NCBI GenBank assembly: GCA_015680685.1
Contig: MNCI01004656.1
Coordinates: 256,718 to 320,717 of the forward strand
Source: Gnetum montanum
Lineage: Eukaryota > Streptophyta > Gnetopsida > Gnetales > Gnetaceae
Direction: 5' to 3'
Length of the DNA: 64,000 nucleotides
Part shown: positions 1 through 11,908 of the stretch, one piece after another
Numbering within the stretch: position 1 is the stretch's first letter
Layout: every line of letters starts with the position of its first letter
The notes under the pieces: generated by a model
What the model saw: only the letters and a program-made list of their open reading frames with translations
Database searches by the model: none
Told to the model about the DNA's origin: nothing
Made by a program: the position numbers and the translations under genes

Positions 1-456
1 AGCCAATTGTATTTTTGGATTTTTTTAATGGCCTACTTACTTGGGCACTAATCTAGTTTTAAATTCTTGTTTCACCTTTGTTGCTAGTCCCAATATGACA
101 CACCCTTTCCACCTTATTGACTTATCCAAGTATGTAATTAATAGAACCATATGTTGATAATCATGAACCTAACTTAGTTATTTCTTCTATGACTCATGGA
201 AGTTTTAAACTTAAAGAATAGAAAACAAAAGGGTTGATTATACATAGTTTATTTTTTTTATTAATCTAAGGCTCACCCTTGGATTTTGGGTTTAAACCAA
301 CCTATCTCAAGGTAGGAGGAGTTATCCTTCTTCCTTGCATACTAGTCACGATACTAATGAATTCTTTAGAGTCCCAACTAATAATAGATTTTCCTATTAT
401 CTTCTAAATTTTTCAAGGAAAAATTTATAGAATTTTGGATTTATTGTGTTACAAGA
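1..456. other. AT-rich stretch downstream of the integrase relic, nothing recognised
   Basis: I find no reading frame, LTR end or RNA gene here. On the minus strand it lies directly 3' of the integrase relic, where an Athila-type element would have its pol C-terminus and the start of the spacer before the 3' ORF. It may be a decayed version of that region, but no block seen in the other elements of this window can be aligned to it by eye. Confidence 0.4.
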
Positions 457-1600
457 TTAAATAAGGCATTTTCTTGAGGTTACTTCCCATAACCTAGACT
501 TGTAATTGAGCCTTTTCACTTCATAAATTGTCCTTGAGTAAGTTGGATCCTCATCCTCTTTTAGTTCCTCTATTTGGTGTTGATGATATTTCTTAAGTAT
601 TTGGCCATTTACTAAGAATGTAGTAGATAAATCCTTGATAGGTGCAATTAGGACACTTCCATTACTATGGGGTTGTAACACTAGATAGGGGCCTTCCCAC
701 TGAGTTGTTAGCTTTCCTAGAAATTCATGTAATCTCATGTTGTATAATAGGAATTTATCACCTATTGAAAAATATTTTTTAAATATATTTTTATCATGCA
801 TAATCTTCATTTTTATGTAATTATTCTTTCATATTAAGTGCATGTAGATGAAATTCATCATCATCATGTATTTGAGTCATTCTAAAGTTTTTATTTGTTT
901 CTTCATCAAAATTTAATTGTTGTGCTAATCTTAAAGATTGGCACTTAATCTTTATAGGAAATAAACATTGTTTTCCATAAACAAATTGATAAGGTGAATA
1001 TCCTAAATTTGGTTTATATGTAATCCTATAAGTCCAAAGTGCATCTTGTAAATTTTTTGATCAATCCTCCTTCTTGGTAGATACGATTTTTGTTAGGATC
1101 TTTAGAATAATTTTATTTGCATTTTCCACTTGATCATTTGTTTGAGGATGATAAGAAGTAGCTATCTTATGTTGGATTCCACAAGACTTAAGGAATTTCA
1201 CCATTATTCTATTTACAAAGTAAGTTCCTTGATCACTAATGATTGCTCATAGGGTTTCAAACTATGTTAGGATCTATTTCCATAGAAAAGCTACAATAAC
1301 TTTAACATCATTTTTTGGGGTAGGTTTTGCTTCTACCAACTTAGTAACATATTTTATATAGACAAAAATATATTGACATCCATTATATGGCAGAAATGAT
1401 CCTAAGAAGTATATACCCCATACATCAAAAGGTTCCATTATTAAGATTGTATTAAGTGATATCTCTTTTCTTTTTGTCATTGCCCCTAGTCTTTGACATT
1501 TATCACATTGTTGGACATATTTATGAGCATCTCTAAATATAGTGGGCTAATAAAATCCATTTTGTAATATTTTTATAGTAGTTCTTAGACTATGATCAAC
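457..1600 (-). pseudogene. Ty3/gypsy (Athila-like) integrase relic
   Basis: Minus-strand translation gives an almost continuous integrase. The end of the zinc-binding domain is visible (CDKCQRLG, near 1510). Then comes the DDE core with FDVWGIYFLG (near 1430), ISDQGTYF (near 1225) and HPQTNDQVENAN (near 1130). The C-terminal domain carries the Athila-type string LLYNMRLHEFLGKL and, further on, VNGQILKKYHQHQ (ORF 457-810). The first catalytic aspartate, expected in a GIDF/MDFV-like motif, reads as Tyr (GIYF), while the second Asp and the Glu are present. A few stop codons and a frame change near 820 break the frame. Integrase inserts retroelement cDNA into the genome; this copy cannot be active. 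Protease, RT and RNase H that should lie upstream (above 1600) are missing, and an oppositely oriented pol fragment begins there. Confidence 0.85.
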
Positions 1601-1647
1601 CTGAATCAACCTAAATGTACTACCTAAAAATCAATTGGTAGCCCTAT

Positions 1648-2012
1648 CCTTAAATGAAGTGTACAAGACATTCAATAAATGATGTCATGAACTTAGAATA
1701 CAGAAAGAGAAATTTCAACTAGGACATAAGTCTCTCTATTGGAACCCCATAGATGTTCCTCAAAAAGCCAAATTCCAAACATTGTGGGAAGGGCCTTATA
1801 TAATTGATGAAACCTTTTCTTTTGGGGCCATGATCATATACAAACTTGAAAGCCCAAACAAGAAGTAGTTGGTTAACATCTAATAGATAAAGCCTTTCCA
1901 TGAGTCCAAGTAAGCTAGTGCAACAAATACCTCAACAAATGGACAACCATGCTCAATTTTTTAGATCTCTTCTTTCCAACTCAGTCATGGGGGAGATGGT
2001 CATCCATGCTAA
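1648..2012 (+). pseudogene. C-terminal end of a gypsy pol polyprotein (TE-a)
   Basis: Plus-strand reading from about 1648 shows a second integrase C-terminus, from a lineage different from the minus-strand one: KFQLGHKSLYWNPIDVPQKA followed by FQTLWEGPYIIDE, then LVNI and IKPFHESK with stops between. It ends in SHGGDGHPC and a stop at 2010-2012. The SHGGD-like tail matters because the same tail closes the gag reading frame of TE-d, TE-e and TE-f, where no integrase precedes it. This supports the idea that those elements arose by deletion of RT to integrase while keeping the pol end. Everything upstream in pol is absent, so TE-a is truncated at about 1640 against the opposite-strand integrase relic. 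Confidence 0.7.
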
Positions 2013-4030
2013 TCACATACATGGCTCCTTAGTTTTTCTATTTTTTGTTTTACACATTTTTATTTTTTTGAAATTGTTCATTGTAAACCTTTTTTATTTT
2101 AAATTTTTTCCTATTTTACATCATTTTTTACACCATTGTTAATATATTTAAATCTTTCTTAAGTATTTTACACTTTCTTATATATTCTACTTTATTTTAG
2201 TGTAATTTTCTGATTTTTGTTAATAAAAATGCTTTGTGCCAACAAGACACAATGGTGTTGTAGCTATTGCTAATGGTGGTTTGTGCTTAATGTTTTGTTT
2301 TCTAATGTTTGGTTTCTATTTTTGAATTTTTGTACTGATGGCTAAGACATTGTTTCTTTTTCATGGATTAAGTACTGAGTTCATGTCATCCATCCATCCA
2401 CAAACACTATGGTTTTCCTCGTTTCACGAATTTGAGGTCTCTTTTATTAAATAAACTTTTAATAAATTTTTCACCTTGGTGGTTTCTAGAATTAGGAAGT
2501 ATTCAAGGGGACTCAATACTCTTTGTACTCTTCTGCTTACTTGGGTGCATGAGTGTTTTTATGGATTTCTCACCATTTCATGCTGACCAATAATAGAAAG
2601 CTGAATAAGTATTTGCATGGTGTGGTTCCCATCAAAAAGAAAAAAAAAACAAAATAAAATAAAATGAAAGAATATAGATATATATATAATAAAATATGAT
2701 AAAAATTCAAATCACACCCCTTTGACAAACAAATGGGCTACAAGCACTAGTTATGGGACTAGAAAGACATGTTATCAATGCCTGAAGATCCCCTCTAACT
2801 AAGGCCCTTCTCACTTCTTACTTCTCTTTTTTTTCTTTAAGGAATGATTGTTGTTCTATGAAAGTACTCTTGTGTCTCAAGGGGGTGGATCAGTCTTGGA
2901 GTTGTGATGCAAAGTAACTAAAAGTGATTGGTTTTGGTTTGGACTAAGGATGGATCTTTTCAGGTCATTGAAACATAAATCCACAAGGGGCTTCTTATAA
3001 CCTCAATTTGGAACACCATTCCACATTCACCATCATTTGTTCATGCTACCATAACTCACCTCACTGCTAGTGTCCATGTTCTTGATTCAGTGTCTTTGTA
3101 TGATGTACTTGAATTCTTTGGTAGAATCTTTTAGGTTTTGGTCCTTAAATTTCATAAACCATTAATCACCTATAGGGCCCATAGACTCCTTAGGTTGAGG
3201 TTATGCAAGGGCAATTAGGGCATGTGCTTGCTATGGGGAGGATCCACTTGCATATCTCTTGGTTAGGTTCATTAAGCATCTTATTCTTAGGCATTATTGC
3301 AATTAGAATCTTTTGTACATCCATCTTTTACATTTGATAGTGTGCTCCTTTACATTATTTCTTTAATTCATACATTATCCATCAAATTTTTAAATTTTTA
3401 AGCTTTTAAAGACCCTCTTTAGTGATTTCATCATATTCTTGGCTTTTCTGGGATGCAATAGACCCCAAATTCATTTAAAAATTCTTTATATTTTTTGAAA
3501 TACTCAAGTTTGAAAATTTTGTTTATAGACCCCATAAACAGGGTCTCGTCGATGGAGCCCATATGTATATGAGGCGTATATAGGAATCCCCATTAACATA
3601 GTGTAAAAATACTATAAATATGTGTGACCCCCTTAGAAATTTTCACATTTTCTCAAATCTCAAGGGATTTTTTTTTTTTTTGCAATTTTTAGAGATCATA
3701 ACTGCCTAATTGTTTGTCCAAATCACTCCGTTTTTTTGACCTTATTGCTTCCATATGTAAGCTCTTAGTCGTGGGGGCTACAAATGTGCCATTTTTGATA
3801 AAAAGTTTTTCACCATTTTTCTAACTCCCACAAATGTTTAACTAGGAAATCAATATTTAAACACCAAATTACAAAAGTTAAACCCTTCCAACAATCTTCG
3901 GTGACACTTAGCATAAAAATTAATTAATAAAATAAGAATAAAATAATCAATCTTCCATGATCCAATTGTAGCCAAGTGTAATTGATTAATGAGATAAGGT
4001 ATCCAAATATTTTAAGTTACATATTTTATC
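2013..4030 (+). other. Spacer between pol and ORF3 of TE-a (non-coding, partly conserved)
   Basis: This 2-kb AT-rich stretch has no convincing coding frame. It shares short blocks with the spacers of TE-b, TE-d, TE-e and TE-f: a block around 2757-2790 (AAAGACATGTTATCAATGCC) and one around 3178-3275 ending in GAGGATCCACTTGCATA. Long T runs follow the pol stop directly, as in the other copies. Conservation between copies that have otherwise lost pol suggests the spacer matters to the element, for example in transcription, splicing or packaging; that is inference. Confidence 0.55.
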
Positions 4031-4060
4031 TACTAATCCATAGATGTATTTTGATCACAA
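4031..4060 (+). promoter_or_regulatory. Branch-point and decayed splice-acceptor-like sequence before ORF3
   Basis: TACTAAT lies about 24 bases ahead of the ORF3 start, and the bases just before the ATG read GATCACAA where other copies read GATTACAG or GATTGCAG. The arrangement matches a plant 3' splice site with a near-consensus branch point. In this copy the terminal AG has decayed to AA. Confidence 0.5.
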
Positions 4061-6928
4061 ATGGTACCAAGACGCAAACACACATAGGAAGGAGGACTAT
4101 CTCAACCAAGGGAGAAACAACCAAGAATGGGAAGGGGCCAAGAATAGGCCTAGGAAGAATCATTTACAACCCATGCCACGAGACCTCTTACGAAAGAGGC
4201 TAAAGTGGAGCCTACTTGTCAGATTCTAAAACAAGTGGCAACAATAGAACATTTCCACTGAGATGAGACACCAGCTCAATAGGTAAACCTTGAGGTGACC
4301 TTGATGGAGGCCTGCCAAACTCAAATTAGATCAAGGGAGGTGTAGAAAATGGTGCTGTAGGAGTTGAACTTTGGCTCTTTCTTGGAGCAAGCAACTAAGG
4401 AGGTATATGACCAATTGAAGACCTCTCCCATGTGGTTAGTTATCACTTCCAGCGGGGAGTGGTATATGGGAGATATGTTCTTATTTTGGAATAATAGGTA
4501 GTAGGTTGGTTCAACGATCAAAGTTAAGGATATTTTAGTGTCCTACTTAGTGCAGGCCATTGTAGAGGCACTTAGATTACCTAAAACTAGGGTGAATCTC
4601 ATCAAGATTTTGATGCAGGTAGACCCTAACATAAAAAAGAAATGGATTCAGTGATGCTATGGTGTCAACCCCAAGGGTTACAACATGCTCACACCAACAA
4701 AAATAGTTCACTAGGAAATTATGGCCTTTCACTTAAATCCCATGGTGAGGCCAAGCAAGATCACTATCTTTTCTACCTATGCATGTGCCACTTTGAGTGG
4801 GAGATTTGCAGTCAACCTTCCAAAGATAATCTATCTAGAGATAGAGAAGGAGTTTAAGAAGAATGAATGTGGAAGGAAGACACTCCCCTTCCCATGCCTC
4901 ATTAGAAAACTATGTTGAAGGTGAGGAATAGTTTGCTACACTAATGATACTATCTAATGTGCTCTAACTTCTAATTGGATAGAGATGATGAAGGACCAAA
5001 TGCCAGCAACAATAATCTAAGAAGAGGAGTAGTAGCCACTAGCTCCACTTACCACTTAGAAAATTATGTTGGATGTTGCTGCAACATCCCAATGGTTGCA
5101 TGAATACTAAGAATGGCTCTTTAGTGATCAAGAGTAATAAGTAGGCATGAGTGGTGGAGACCCATTTGTGTACTGGTCAAAAATGAGTCACTTGAACGAG
5201 GTGGCCTAACTAGTCATCCTAATGGGAGGAGGTGGACCCATTTTTTCTACTCAATGAATGTAGTTGTCTATGAGATTGAATCCTAGTGCTAGAGAGGTAA
5301 TGGTATCTCTCTTAGAATAACAACAACTCCCAAAGATTTTTGAGAACACCACGACCTTCTTAATGTGCTTAGAGAAGGGTGAGGGGGCAACGATACTAGT
5401 GATGTAGCACCAAGGGCAAGAAATAGCAGTAGAGGTGGTTTCTGATAGAATTTCCAAAATACTTAATGCATTTGTAGTGTTTGTACCAGACATGTCTGCA
5501 TTTAAAAGATGTATAGATGTCTACAGGGACCATAAGCAATAGATTAAGTGCATCATAACATGAACAACTACTAGACCAACTTGTAGGAATTAGGCAACTA
5601 CTTATGGATGTTCTTGACCTTCTAGATAGTATAACTACAACCTAGTTGGAGCTACCAAAGGCAAGGGGAAAAATATTATATTAGAGGGGAAAATTGAAAT
5701 AAATAATGAGCTAAATGAACACTTGGTTGTGGAGGTTGTTGAATTAAGAGCCTAGATTACCAACCTTGCATTTCTCAATCTAGCATTGACAAGAGATGAA
5801 GCTCTTGAAAAACTTCATACCAAGTTGAAAGAGGTTGAGAATGCGATGAAGATGAAAATATTCTATTGATCCTTAGTAGAGGCCACTTAGCATAAAATTT
5901 AGAAGGCCTTAGATCTAACCTACTTGGAGAATGTGTAGTTGAACATAGAAAATCATCACCCATGAAATGTTGATGCACATAAACAAAAATTGACTAATTT
6001 TATCCATCAACAGCAAGAGCAACTAGCTAGAGAAAACATAGAGTTAAAGAGATTGATAGTTGAGAACAGAAACCTCTCCATGGAGTAGGTTTGTACCCTT
6101 CACCAAAATACTATAATAGAGGTAGTCACCTAAAAATTAGAGGCTCTCAAATTTGAGAGAGTCAAGTATCACTGTAGAGACTAGGTTAGCCTACAGAAGG
6201 AAGTAAATTAAAAACACATGCAAATGATAAAGAAAAAAGTGAACAAGACCCTCTAGCAACTCCAATAAGAACTCAAATTATGGTAGCCCATCATTGATGG
6301 GATTGATTAGTACAATAAAGTAGAAGTTCACCTAAAGGAGTTGTAGATAGAGGAAATGACTAAATATATGAAGCTTGGCAATTTCTAGTATGCAAACCTA
6401 GCCATGTTGACTATTGGATGGTTGTGATCAGAATTGGAAAAGCAAATGGCTAGTTCATACTTGTTGTACAAGGTTGAGTTCAAGCATCACAAGGACACCA
6501 CACAAAAGCTTGTGATGGCAAACACTAAACTCAAGGTTATCAAGGGAAAATACATTAATCAAAGATCTACTGTCAAGAGCCTGGTCAAAAGAATGAATGA
6601 CTACTAGGATCTATAGAACATAGTAAAGGCATTCAATGTCATATCTAAACAATTTGCTGCATCATCTATCAACATCAAGGAGATGTTCCTAGTAATGCCC
6701 TATCCATGGGACATCACCATTCTAGCCCACATTGGTAATGTTTTGTGGATTGTGAATGATCCCCAAAGCAAGGAGGAGAAGATGAAGGCCTTATTGGATG
6801 CCTTTCACTTTCCACTAGAGGTAGAAACTATAGTAGGATAGCCATAGTGACCTTAGTCACTATGCATGTCCAAAGCTAGCGAAGGTCCTTCAAAATCTTA
6901 GGAGCCTCCACCACGTGGGATTGTTTGA
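4061..6928 (+). pseudogene. ORF3 of TE-a: extra 3' ORF with mobile-type domain and coiled coil
   Basis: Starts MVPRRKHT, matching the basic RG-rich start MAPKRRAQ of TE-b ORF3. Residues around 120-290 follow the other copies (LNFGSFLEQATKEVYDQLK, SGEWYMGD, LPKIIYLEIEKEF, TLPFPCLIRKLC). This region resembles the domain of plant proteins annotated as putative plant transposon protein. The second half is rich in Glu, Lys and Leu with heptad-like spacing (about 5680-6320). Near the end it carries YPWDITILAHIG and KEEKMKALLDAF, then EPPPRGIV and a stop at 6926-6928. It lies between pol and the 3' LTR, the position of the env-like ORF in Athila elements, but I see no signal peptide or membrane segment. 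Many stops and frame changes make it non-functional. The start was chosen by homology and the preceding acceptor-like site. Confidence 0.7.
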
Positions 6929-7163
6929 TCTTCTTAACCACCTTCATCCAATTAGAGGAGATGCTTTCAAGTTTGAGCAGTTATGTCATGGTGTTCAATT
7001 TTGTGCCATGAACACCAAAAATTTTTGTTATGATGTCAATTTGTACACTGGGTACTCAATTTTGTTATGTGAGTTTGGTATGTCAAGATTTAGTCAATAA
7101 TCCCATACCTTTTCAATTTTCTAAAGAAACTTGAGGATGAGTTTTCATTTGGTCATGGGGATA

Positions 7164-8073
7164 TGATGAAGCGTCAAAGTGTTGGGTCAATGAGCCCTTG
7201 TTGATGTGGCCTTGTCGATAAGTCCTTGTTGACATGGTGTTGCCCCATTGATTGGGCCATGTCGATGTAGTGTTTGTTGTGTTTATAAGGCCCTATCAAT
7301 GCAACTCCATAATAAAGTCTATAAATATGCGCTCACTAGTCATGTTTAGTGAATGTCTTATCATATTTGTAGCAAAGCTATTGTAGTTTTGTCATTTGAG
7401 AGTTAGAATATTTTTCTGAGTGCCTATAGAAGGAGTTAGAAAGTGTATGGATCTTTATTTGAGCACTAATTTGCCTGACCACACTAGTGTGAATGGTAAT
7501 AAAGATGAGCTTTTTGATCAAACTTTGTAGCACTTGGAATAGATTAATGATTTATTTATGCATTTATTTTTTTTATTAGTTATGCAATTAATTAAGATAA
7601 ACTAGACTTTAATTAATTAATTAATTAAGCTAAATAGATTAAACACATAAGTACGACCACTTCAAGCATAACATACAACACTTGGTAATTCCAGTAGTGC
7701 ATAATGCTTGGTAACCCAACAGTGTTGTATGTGTTCAAGATGTGTATAGAAAGTGGGACCAGATGCTTATGTTAGGATAGTTAGTTATTAATTAGCAATT
7801 AGATTAGTTAAATTGGTTCATCAATTGAGTTTCAACTTGTTATTAATCATAGATAAATAAAATATAAAATAATAAAAATCATGTTCCCCAATTACACTTA
7901 ACCATACAATTAAGCTTCACAAGTGTAGTTGGGAAGACTACAATCATCATGATTAGATTTCACCTCCTAAAACTAGTGTACTAAGGAACTGAAGATCTAC
8001 AAAATTTGACCATATTGCATGTGAATGCTTGTAATTCATATGGTTAGATGTAGGGTAGACTCGCCACTCATCA
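7164..8073 (+). repeat. 3' LTR of TE-a
   Basis: Starts TGATGAAGCGTC immediately after a polypurine tract (GGTCATGGGGATA) and ends GCCACTCATCA, giving the TG...CA ends used by the whole family. A TATA-like TCTATAAATA lies near 7318. U5 contains the family's repeated CTTGGTAAYCC-type motif near 7680-7720. Length is 910 bases. Confidence 0.8.
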
Positions 8074-8106
8074 ACAAAGGATACACAAAGTAAGAATATT
8101 CCAACC

Positions 8107-8999
8107 TGATGAGCAATGGAGTAGTCCAACACCCAATCATATGAGATACGAGTGTTCATGTATAGCTTAGTTGAATTCCATAGACAAGGTAATATGATTA
8201 TGCTAGTAATTGGTTTGAGTTCATGATCGTTGTATTTCCACATGGGCTAGGAAAATCAATGTGTATGGTTAACTCACAATAAGGTGTATCATAACTTATG
8301 TTGCTTTGGCCATTTTACTCCTAGTAAACATGAGGTAAATGAAAGTTGCTTCTAAGTCTAAGTAAATAAGAAATGAATCTAGTCTAGCCTAGGTAATGGA
8401 CATTCATTCCTCACTCTCTACACATGTCTTGGACTTATGTAATTGTTACTGAGATTACCAAGTATCTCACTACTACATGAACCAAGTAATAATACTATTG
8501 GGTTATCAAATGATCACACTTTATATTCAAAATTAGTCGTATCCATTTTTCTTAACAACAATAAAAGTAAAGTTCATGGGAAAGTAAAAAATAACTAAGA
8601 AAATAGTAATCAATAGACTAAGTGAAAATAGTAAACATTATTCTATGTAAACAATAAAAATTAAGTGGATGATAAAATGGTAAAAAGTAATCTTGATCTT
8701 TGTTGTTCACAATTGTGTCCAAGTACAAGATGCTTGAATAAAGACTTTATATAGGCACTTCACACCACATTGCATGCATACACTGCTAAGTGCTAAGTAC
8801 TAAAATCAAGAAAAAAAACTAACAAAGTTTTGCTAATGTGGAATGAAAATTGTTGTTTAGGCCGTAGGCCTAAGTGTCATATTTATAGGTTTGCATGTGT
8901 CTGCAAAGTTAAATATCTAACATCATAGCTTGTTTCCTAATATTGGTGATCCGATATGAAATTCTCAATATCCTAGCCTTCCAAAAATGTGATTTATCA
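8107..8999 (-). repeat. 3' LTR of TE-b
   Basis: On the plus strand it runs from TGATGAGCAATGG to GATTTATCA, so on the minus strand it has TGATAAATC...CTCATCA ends. It is followed (plus strand) by TACCCCCAC, the complement of the polypurine tract GTGGGGGTA. It aligns along its length with 17283-18177. Confidence 0.85.
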
Positions 9000-9201
9000 T
9001 ACCCCCACAACTAACTAAAAACTTATCTTTGAGTTAAAAAACAATGAGAATGAAATTCCTTACAAAATTGGAAGGTAGATTTACATGAAACTAACTACTA
9101 TGTACATGACTCTTAATTGCCACAATAATGTTTACAAAATGGCACAAGATATGACATGACACTAACAAAAAAAGAAAAATTTAATGAAGCTTGATGTAGC
9201 C

Positions 9202-11908
9202 TTATGTAGTTCTTGGTTGTTGTGGTTCCTTCATTAGTTGCTTTCCCTTGTTGTCAGGCTTCTTAAAATTTGTGTCAATTCATGAGTGCTTGAAGTTTTT
9301 CCTCTTTCATTCTTGGGCCTTGTGTCATCCATGCTTGTTGTATAATATGTGATGAAGTAGGTACATTCCATGGGCATGGTAGCTATAGAAACATCAGATT
9401 TGCCTTGACATACCAAGTTGCCAATTGCCTCTTTTCCTCTTCAAATGCTCTAGCCTTTTCTTGTAGTTCATGATAATCAGTTAATCTTCTGGCCAAGTTT
9501 GCTACTACATCTTTTTTCCCTTAGTAGCAAGCCTTCACTACTTCTAGTTCAATGTTTGCCACTTAGAGTTTTTGAAAATAATCTTTTTGATTTGCAAACT
9601 CTTTTTCATATAGAGCATATGTGACTACTACTTGTTGTTCTAATTCATTCTTAGACATGCCTACTGTCAACATGGCTAAGTTAGCATAACAAAGGTTAGC
9701 TAATCCCATGTACTTTCTTAGGTCTTTCATCTATAGGTCTTTATTTTTCTGCTTTCACTTGGTGGACAAGGTTATAACTATTTAGAATGGGTTGCTAGTT
9801 AGGATTTTGTGCTAAAATGGTGTTGATTTTGGGTTTGGCCATTTGGATCTTCTTCTTGTTGATTTGCTTATATGTTCCCACATGATCTTGGAAGTTTTTA
9901 TTAAGCCTCTTGTGTTTCTTTGCCTTATTTTGCCACATGCTTATCTTAATAATTAACTTTTGTTAGATGGTTTGTACCTCCTCTATTGAGAGGGTTCTAT
10001 TTTCTCTTATGAGGTGACTCATGTCTTGGTTAACCCTCACTAGTTATTTCCTTAACTGGTGGATGCTCTCTTCTAAAAATGTTTTTTTGCTTTTTGATAG
10101 TGGTCAACCTCATGTTATCAGCAATAAGTTGTTTATTTTCCTCATGTACTGTGATAAGTGCCTTGACATGTGCATATGTTTTTGCTTTAACTATGGAGGC
10201 ATTCCATACTGCTTTCTCCTTCTCTATTGCCCATCTATTTATTTTTCTCAATCATGCTATTCATCTACTTAGTTATGAACTGTTCTATCTAGTCAGGTGC
10301 AATAAATTGTGTGGGATCTCTTCATTCAACTCGAAGGGCTACAAGCTCTTGTTGTAATTTTAGAATTTCATTTTCTACATGCTTTGCCCTTGTCTCTTCC
10401 ATGACTAATTTTTCTTTGGTAGTGATGAGCTTAGATTTTACTATAGTGACATGATTGGGGATGTTGAAGAGTGTTCTCATGACTTGCCCAATCTATAGTA
10501 GTCTATCATGTGCATCCTCATGGTCAAAAGGAGTGATAAATGTCCTAGCTAACATTTGAGCATCTCTAGCTCTAGTTAGATCTACCGATGGTACAATAGG
10601 TATGTTGAAAACTTCGTTAATGTGATTAGTAATCACCTCTACTACTCCCACTACATCTTGGTACTGCATTACTACTACTATGGCTTCTTCTCTATTCTCA
10701 AGCACCACTTGGAATGATAAATCATTCCCAAATAACTATTGTGACCATTGATTCGATCCTCCTAACTATAGTGAGATTTGTCCACTTGTTGAATCTATTG
10801 AAATTGTGGGCTAGATGGCACTATTAACAACTCTATAAAGGTTTTCCCCCTCCCTTATTCCCCAGCTAATGATTTCTATAATCTGTTGTAGATGATTCAT
10901 CGATGGTCTATAATTTTGTGGTGGCAATGGTGGAACTTGTTGTTGTTGTTGTTCTTATTGTTTCTTTTATTCTTATTCTTTATCATGATCCTTTCTAGAT
11001 GGTGATGGTTTGAGAAACTCAGCATATGAAGCATTTTGGGCTTTCTTGGGAATGTCATTGGTGTATTCCAAGATCTTGGCTTACTTGCACAACTTTATGA
11101 TAAGGTAGGAAAATGGAAGTATTAGCTTTATTGTCTTCCTTTCTTCTAACTGCCTTTGAATTTCCATAAAATAGAGTTGTGCGAGGTTTCCATTGTATTT
11201 TTCCATCAGAATCGCAATTCCTCTAGTTGCATAAGTGGATAGTTGATTGAGTCTTTTTGTTGGGAATAGGTGATAGGTGCCAAATTTGAAGTAGTTTCTT
11301 TCTTCCAAAGTTAGCTCATTATAGCCCTTATCTTCTTTACCATCAGTCCATTTTAGCCATAGTTTTCTAGTTTTAGGATTAGATCAGGTGGACAAATGTG
11401 CTAACCTTTTCCCTTTGCTGGGTATATTCAGAGCTTCTATAATTGCCTTGATTGAGAATGAAATTGAAATTCCTGCAATGTTAATTGTGGCACCCTCATC
11501 CTTGTTGTGCCAAAACTGATAGGTTTTCGTAAGGTACCATTAACCACTATAAGATTGGATAGGTCATAATGGTGATGCCTTAAGTTGTGTCTAAACTGCT
11601 TTTGACATAAATTCCATGAACAGGCCAAAGTTCATTTCCATAATGACTATGGTCAGGATGGATCTTTCTTGAATATCTTGGAGGTAGTTTTGTGATAATT
11701 TGAGGCACTGTGCTTGCACTAGTGGTTCTTTTGCCTCTCCTTGGGCTAATTTTCCTATAGCAGGAGTATCTTGATGAATGATAAATGATTGGGCTTCTTT
11801 CTCCTCATTTTTTGGTCCTTGTCCTCCTATTCCACCTCTACCTTGGCCTCTTGGTTGTTTTCTTGCACCTTGTAAGGGTCCTCCTTGTGCTCTCCTCTTT
11901 GGAGCCAT
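9202..11908 (-). pseudogene. ORF3 of TE-b: RG-rich start, mobile-type domain, coiled coil
   Basis: Best N-terminus in the window: MAPKRRAQGGPLQGARKQ, then an Arg/Gly-rich stretch to about residue 32. Around residues 75-105 is LTIVIMEMNFGLFMEFMSKA. ERNYFKFGTYHLFPTKRLNQ, YATRGIAILMEKYNGNLAQ and LPFSYLIIKLCK (11308-11081) correspond to the putative plant transposon protein type region. A second well-kept block is MVLENREEAIVVVMQYQDV (10708-10493). The coiled-coil half has KTFLEESIHQLRK and LVRVNQDMSHLIREN. Near the C-terminus are LPCPWNVP and KEEKLQALMN, ending MKEPQQPRTT and a stop at 9202-9204. About 900 codons overall, in several open pieces. Probably expressed from a spliced RNA, since GATTATAG directly precedes the ATG. 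Function unknown. Confidence 0.75.

Larger units (their letters stand above)
1648..8073 (+). mobile_element. TE-a: 5'-truncated Athila-like LTR retrotransposon
   Basis: In order: pol C-terminus (1648-2012), AT-rich spacer (2013-4060), ORF3 (4061-6928), polypurine tract (GGTCATGGGGATA, 7151-7163) and a 3' LTR (7164-8073). No 5' LTR, PBS or gag is present, so no target-site duplication can be scored. It is the only ORF3-bearing element in the window that still has integrase sequence ahead of the spacer. Only 33 bases separate its LTR end from TE-b. Confidence 0.75.

Noticed and set aside
1900-2142. Hydrophobic small ORF (Phe/Leu-rich), considered as a membrane peptide
   Set aside because: It covers the pol stop and the T-rich start of the spacer. 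T-rich DNA gives Phe/Leu codons, and equivalent places in other copies are not open.
10021-10357. Two overlapping plus-strand ORFs of 83 and 92 codons
   Set aside because: They are antisense shadows of the coiled-coil half of TE-b ORF3 on the minus strand.
11591-11908. Arg/Gly-rich start, considered as a host ribosomal or RNA-binding protein
   Set aside because: The same start occurs at ORF3 of TE-a, TE-d, TE-e and TE-f, always ahead of a polypurine tract and LTR, so it belongs to the retroelement.
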